Shown piece by piece: positions 4,329-6,874 of a DNA stretch of 6,874 bases (the stretch's first letter is position 1; every line of letters starts with the position of its first letter). The notes beneath the pieces were generated by a model that worked only from the letters and a program-made list of their open reading frames with translations, ran no database searches and was not told the DNA's origin. Origin of the DNA: an uncultured Oscillospiraceae bacterium (GTDB lineage: Bacteria > Bacillota > Clostridia > Oscillospirales > Acutalibacteraceae). Location of the stretch: assembly GCA_900555705.1 (NCBI GenBank), contig USLV01000066.1, positions 1-6,874 of the forward strand, in the 5' to 3' direction. The position numbers were made by a program, and so were the translations under genes.

Positions 4329-4625
4329 TTATTTGATCGGCAGTTCGCGGATCTCCTCCATCAGCCCATGCACAAACCCGTTGCCGCCCAGCCGCTCGTA
4401 TTCCCCGAACAGCTCCTCGAGGGTGGCAAGCGAATACTTTCCGATGCTGCCCTTGCCGACAAAGTAGTCGTGGGCCTGCACGATCCGATCCTTGACCAGC
4501 AGCCGCTGCACCGTGCCGATCGCCGTAAACCGCGCCAGCATCCGCCGTGCATACAGGATGAACGCGCCGGTGCAGGAGGTCAGGATCGTGGTCAGGATCA
4601 CGCTCAGAACTTCTCCTTTGCTCAT
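4329..4625 (-). CDS. Phage holin/lysis-associated small membrane protein
   Basis: A 98-residue protein with one N-terminal membrane segment (about residues 7-26), then a cytoplasmic-type helical region. The C-terminal part (VKDRIVQAHDYFVGKG, EELFGEYERLGGNG and EEIRELP) follows a layout seen in many Firmicutes prophages in proteins annotated as holin or minor structural protein. Its exact job is unsettled; holin or antiholin partner of the neighbouring three-span protein is most likely. The start ATG overlaps the stop of the amidase gene by four bases (ATGA), so its translation is probably coupled to that of the endolysin. The next gene starts 20 bases later. The high-GC codon use matches the rest of the late operon. 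Confidence 0.72.
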   Translation of the reverse strand: MSKGEVLSVILTTILTSCTGAFILYARRMLARFTAIGTVQRLLVKDRIVQAHDYFVGKGSIGKYSLATLEELFGEYERLGGNGFVHGLMEEIRELPIK

Positions 4626-5443
4626 TTCTTCACCGCCTTCTGCGGGGGAAGTGTCCCGCCTGTTTCGGATGTGAGCCTTTGGGAAACCCCGGGTGCTTCC
4701 TCCACCACACGTTTCCCGACCGCCGCCTGTAAGATCAGCCGCGCATCGGCTGTGTCGACTTTACCGTCGCCGTTGACATCCGCTGCTGCGGTCTGCGCCG
4801 CATCCAGCTCGGCCTTCCCGATCGCCGCCTGCAAGGCCAGCCGCGCATCGGTCGTATCCAACCTGCCGTCGCCGTTGACGTCCCCCGGCATCGCATACGG
4901 ATCAACATAGGCCAACCCGAAAATCTCACAGAACGCCCGTGCCGTCTGGGCCGCCAGCTCCCGCATATGCCCATGCAGCCACGCCGCATCCTCCGGGTTG
5001 TCGTGGAACACCAGCTCCTCATAGATCGCCGTCGCCCGTGTCGCGCTCAGCTCATAGAGATCGGTGCGCACCTTGACGACACAGGGATAGGGATAAATCT
5101 CCCGGCGATACCGGAGGATCACCGCCGCCCATTCGTGCCCCTTGCCGGTCGGCCAGACCATCGGGCGGCTGCCCTGTGCCCGCCCGTTCGCGGCATTGGT
5201 GTGCACAGTATAGTGCAGGTCGGCCCCCCACGCGTTGGATTCCGCGACCGAGAGCCGGAGCTTCTGGCCGGTGTTCGCCCGATCCGCCCGCTTCCAGTCG
5301 AAGCCGCAGGCGTCGAGATACGGAATCAGCTCGTCCATATAGAGATTCGCGTGGATGTTCTCCCCGCATGTGGGCGAGTGCGCGCACGGGTTGTCCGTCG
5401 CGTGGGCGGCGGGCGAGAGATAAATCTTGGGTCTCTTGGTCAT
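4622..5443 (-). CDS. Phage endolysin: N-acetylmuramoyl-L-alanine amidase with type I dockerin repeats
   Basis: A 273-residue cell-wall hydrolase that would cleave the bond between N-acetylmuramic acid and L-alanine at lysis. Residues 6-176 fit the zinc amidase Amidase_3 fold: strand IYLSPAAH with putative zinc ligand H14, E28 in CGENIHAN, H81 in YTVHTNA, and E142/E143 before VFHDNPED as the likely catalytic glutamate. Residues 188-208 and 222-242 are two dockerin-type calcium loops (DVNGDGRLDTTDARLALQA and DVNGDGKVDTADARLILQA), 34 residues apart. A Pro/Lys-rich tail follows (PPQKAVKK). There is no signal peptide, so export depends on holins, whose genes follow directly. The start has AGGAGG at 5456-5451 and overlaps the tail gene stop by four bases. 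Dockerins bind cohesins in cellulosome systems; here they probably act as the wall- or surface-binding module. Confidence 0.9.
   Translation of the reverse strand: MTKRPKIYLSPAAHATDNPCAHSPTCGENIHANLYMDELIPYLDACGFDWKRADRANTGQKLRLSVAESNAWGADLHYTVHTNAANGRAQGSRPMVWPTGKGHEWAAVILRYRREIYPYPCVVKVRTDLYELSATRATAIYEELVFHDNPEDAAWLHGHMRELAAQTARAFCEIFGLAYVDPYAMPGDVNGDGRLDTTDARLALQAAIGKAELDAAQTAAADVNGDGKVDTADARLILQAAVGKRVVEEAPGVSQRLTSETGGTLPPQKAVKK
4721..4883 (-). repeat. Tandem 102-base repeat encoding the two dockerin loops
   Basis: Bases 4721-4781 and 4823-4883 align without gaps and are mostly identical, offset by exactly 102 bases (34 codons). They encode the two calcium-binding segments. The residual nucleotide similarity, for example CCGTCGCCGTTGAC in both, points to a duplication that is recent or kept alike. 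Confidence 0.75.
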
Positions 5444-6825
5444 GTGTGTACCTCCTTAACGGACAGCGCCTCTATGGCCGCCTGCATCTTCCCGATCACG
5501 ATGTTGCTGTCCTGCACATACGTCATCTCCATGCCGCCCGCGTCCGCGGAGATCGTGCACGCCGGTGCGGGGATGGAGAAGCTCACAGGCGAGCCGACGG
5601 TCTCTGTAACGGGTTCGGCAAGCTGGTATACGATTGTCACCGGCGTGCCGGCCGCGTGTTGCGCGGCCAGCCACGCTCGAAACTCCTCCAGTGTCGGCTT
5701 GTCTGAGACAAAATACTTGCGCCCACTGTTCGGATGGTCACAGTATTTGCCCGGTTCCCCGGTCCCGGCGATAAATGCGCCATTGACGTTGACAAAATGC
5801 GAACAAACGCTGGTCTGGTAGCCGATGCCGCTGCCCGGCGCATCCCAGTTGTATGTATACGCTGCATAGTTGGAGGCCGGGCCGCGCCAATCCTCCGTCC
5901 CGTCCAGCTCCACCCGCGCCCAGCGCCGCGTTGCCGCACCCGTGAGCACGTCATAGTCGTCGCGCACCGCCGCCCGACCGTAGAGAGGCCCGAGGGGCGG
6001 CAAGGCGTAATCGGTCGCGGCTCCGTCCTCCCCCACGACGGTAACCGTCGTCGGCTGGGCGCCCGTGAGTGTGTACGGGTTGTCCGGGCTCCTGTCCCCG
6101 CTCCCGCTCTCTGTGGTATCGCCCGTTACGACCGCCCGCCGCAGTGGCGCGGCCGCCGCGTCGTCAACCGTGATGGCGGTGCCGGATACGTCGGCGGTCA
6201 GCAGCGCGGCTTCATATACCCGCGTTTCCTCTCGGAGCTCTTCCAGCTCTCCGGCCAACTCCTCTGTCTCCCCGGCGGGAAACCGTCCCAGCGACACGAG
6301 CCGATTCCCCTGCACCCGCATCAGATGCGTGCCCGCCGCATAGTCCCCGGCGAAATGGAAGTCACCGTTGGCACACATCATCCACAGACCCGCATAGACA
6401 TCCGCATCCAGCCGGAGACAGATCATCATGCCGTCGCCCCAGTAGCGCAGGGCGGGCTGCATATTCGCGGAGCTGTAGGCCATCTCTGTATACACCGTCA
6501 CCTCCCCATACGGGATGATGCCGCTGCTGCCGGCGAGCTCCCCCTCCCGGGACTGGATTCGGCACCGTGCCCCGTCCCAGAGGACGAGATACCACCCCGC
6601 CGGAAGCACACGTTCCGCCGACCACCCCTCCCAGGTCAGCGTCACCCCGCCGGACGGGTTGCCGACAAAGTCGATCAGCAGCCCGCCATTCTCCCGAATC
6701 GGCTTGCGGAACTCGACGAGAAATGCTGTGCCGGGATGGAAATCCTGCCAGGACTGATGGCTCACAGCGGGTGAGATGGTCAGGTAGTAGACACCGCTGT
6801 CGTTATCTGTAAAGGCGGTATACTG
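5440..6825 (-). CDS. Phage tail/minor structural protein, 5' end missing
   Basis: The frame is open from the adapter junction (first genomic codon 6825-6823) to TGA at 5442-5440, giving 461 residues of the C-terminal part. The apparent GTG start and first five residues (MYKRQ) are adapter sequence. An N-terminal part rich in beta-strand patterns (VYYLTISPAV, AGWYLVLWDGARCRI, GDFHFAGDYAAGTHLM) is followed by a short coiled-coil stretch (EETEELAGELEELREETRVY). Then come a linker (SGDRSPDNPYTLTGAQP) and a C-terminal region with LEEFRAWLAAQHAAGTPVTI and YQLAEP, phrases common in the C-termini of Firmicutes phage tail or baseplate proteins. It ends with a helix, IGKMQAAIEALSVKEV. It is upstream of the endolysin and overlaps it by four bases, the usual tail-to-lysis order. 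It probably helps recognise or attach to the host surface. Confidence 0.8.
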   Translation of the reverse strand, partial: QYTAFTDNDSGVYYLTISPAVSHQSWQDFHPGTAFLVEFRKPIRENGGLLIDFVGNPSGGVTLTWEGWSAERVLPAGWYLVLWDGARCRIQSREGELAGSSGIIPYGEVTVYTEMAYSSANMQPALRYWGDGMMICLRLDADVYAGLWMMCANGDFHFAGDYAAGTHLMRVQGNRLVSLGRFPAGETEELAGELEELREETRVYEAALLTADVSGTAITVDDAAAAPLRRAVVTGDTTESGSGDRSPDNPYTLTGAQPTTVTVVGEDGAATDYALPPLGPLYGRAAVRDDYDVLTGAATRRWARVELDGTEDWRGPASNYAAYTYNWDAPGSGIGYQTSVCSHFVNVNGAFIAGTGEPGKYCDHPNSGRKYFVSDKPTLEEFRAWLAAQHAAGTPVTIVYQLAEPVTETVGSPVSFSIPAPACTISADAGGMEMTYVQDSNIVIGKMQAAIEALSVKEVHT

Positions 6826-6874
6826 CTGTCTCTTATACACATCTGACGCTGCCGACGAAGCTAGAAGTGTAGAT
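6826..6874. other. Nextera transposon end and Illumina adapter, not genomic
   Basis: CTGTCTCTTATACACATCT (6826-6844) is the Tn5 mosaic end used in Nextera libraries. GACGCTGCCGACGA (6845-6858) is the adapter continuation, AGCTAGAA (6859-6866) occupies the i5 index position, and GTGTAGAT (6867-6874) begins the P5 flow-cell sequence. The contig therefore ends at base 6825. Confidence 0.98.

Noticed and set aside
4367..5821. Plus-strand frames opposite the lysis genes
   Set aside because: They are shadows of the amidase and holin-like genes, which have family motifs, ATGA overlaps and ribosome binding sites.
5734..6774. 346-residue open frame on the plus strand
   Set aside because: It is antisense to the tail protein gene, with a Pro/Arg/His-rich composition typical of a shadow frame.

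Overview
The window looks like a metagenome-assembled piece of a moderately high-GC gut Clostridia chromosome (Oscillospiraceae/Ruminococcaceae-like) next to a prophage. Clues: strong AGGAGG ribosome binding sites, a CUT1 sugar ABC importer without its own ATPase, a phage lysis cassette of Gram-positive type, and type I dockerin repeats on the endolysin. The right end (6826-6874) is not genomic: it is a Nextera transposon/adapter read-through, so the contig ends there artificially. All protein genes except one 25-residue peptide are on the minus strand.

Left block (1-2787, host metabolism): reading right to left, a lipoprotein solute-binding protein, a hairpin, an EAA-loop permease, and a second permease coupled by a TAATG overlap and cut by the window start. 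Together they form the binding and membrane parts of a carbohydrate importer; the ATPase must come from elsewhere. A sharp change in codon and CpG use inside the first permease, near 690-740, suggests a recombination junction or a chimeric assembly.

Middle block (2788-4011, about 1.2 kb, partly AT-rich): this is the most interesting part. It has a 17-bp perfect palindrome upstream of the binding-protein gene and an isolated strong terminator. Next comes a compact module with two near-consensus promoters facing each other (3102-3130 on plus, 3356-3384 on minus). Between them lie a 25-residue hydrophobic peptide gene with a structure-masked ribosome binding site and a shared bidirectional terminator overlapping its stop codon. 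This is the layout of a type I toxin-antitoxin locus of the Fst/par kind. To its right are an AT-rich tract with TTTAAA-like boxes at 10-11 bp intervals, a GC-rich terminator, a possible 51-residue ORF, and a long imperfect hairpin. A 15-nt motif, TACCGNNAGACGGTT on the minus strand, occurs three times here, once at the 5' end of the predicted antisense RNA.

Right block (4012-6825, prophage late genes): reading right to left, a tail/minor structural protein (5' end lost at the contig end), an N-acetylmuramoyl-L-alanine amidase carrying two dockerin repeats, and two small membrane proteins of holin type, closed by a hairpin at 3977-4004. ATGA overlaps join the first three genes, so this is one translationally coupled late operon for tail completion and lysis. 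No integrase or attachment site was identified; the prophage/host boundary probably lies between about 3000 and 4000.
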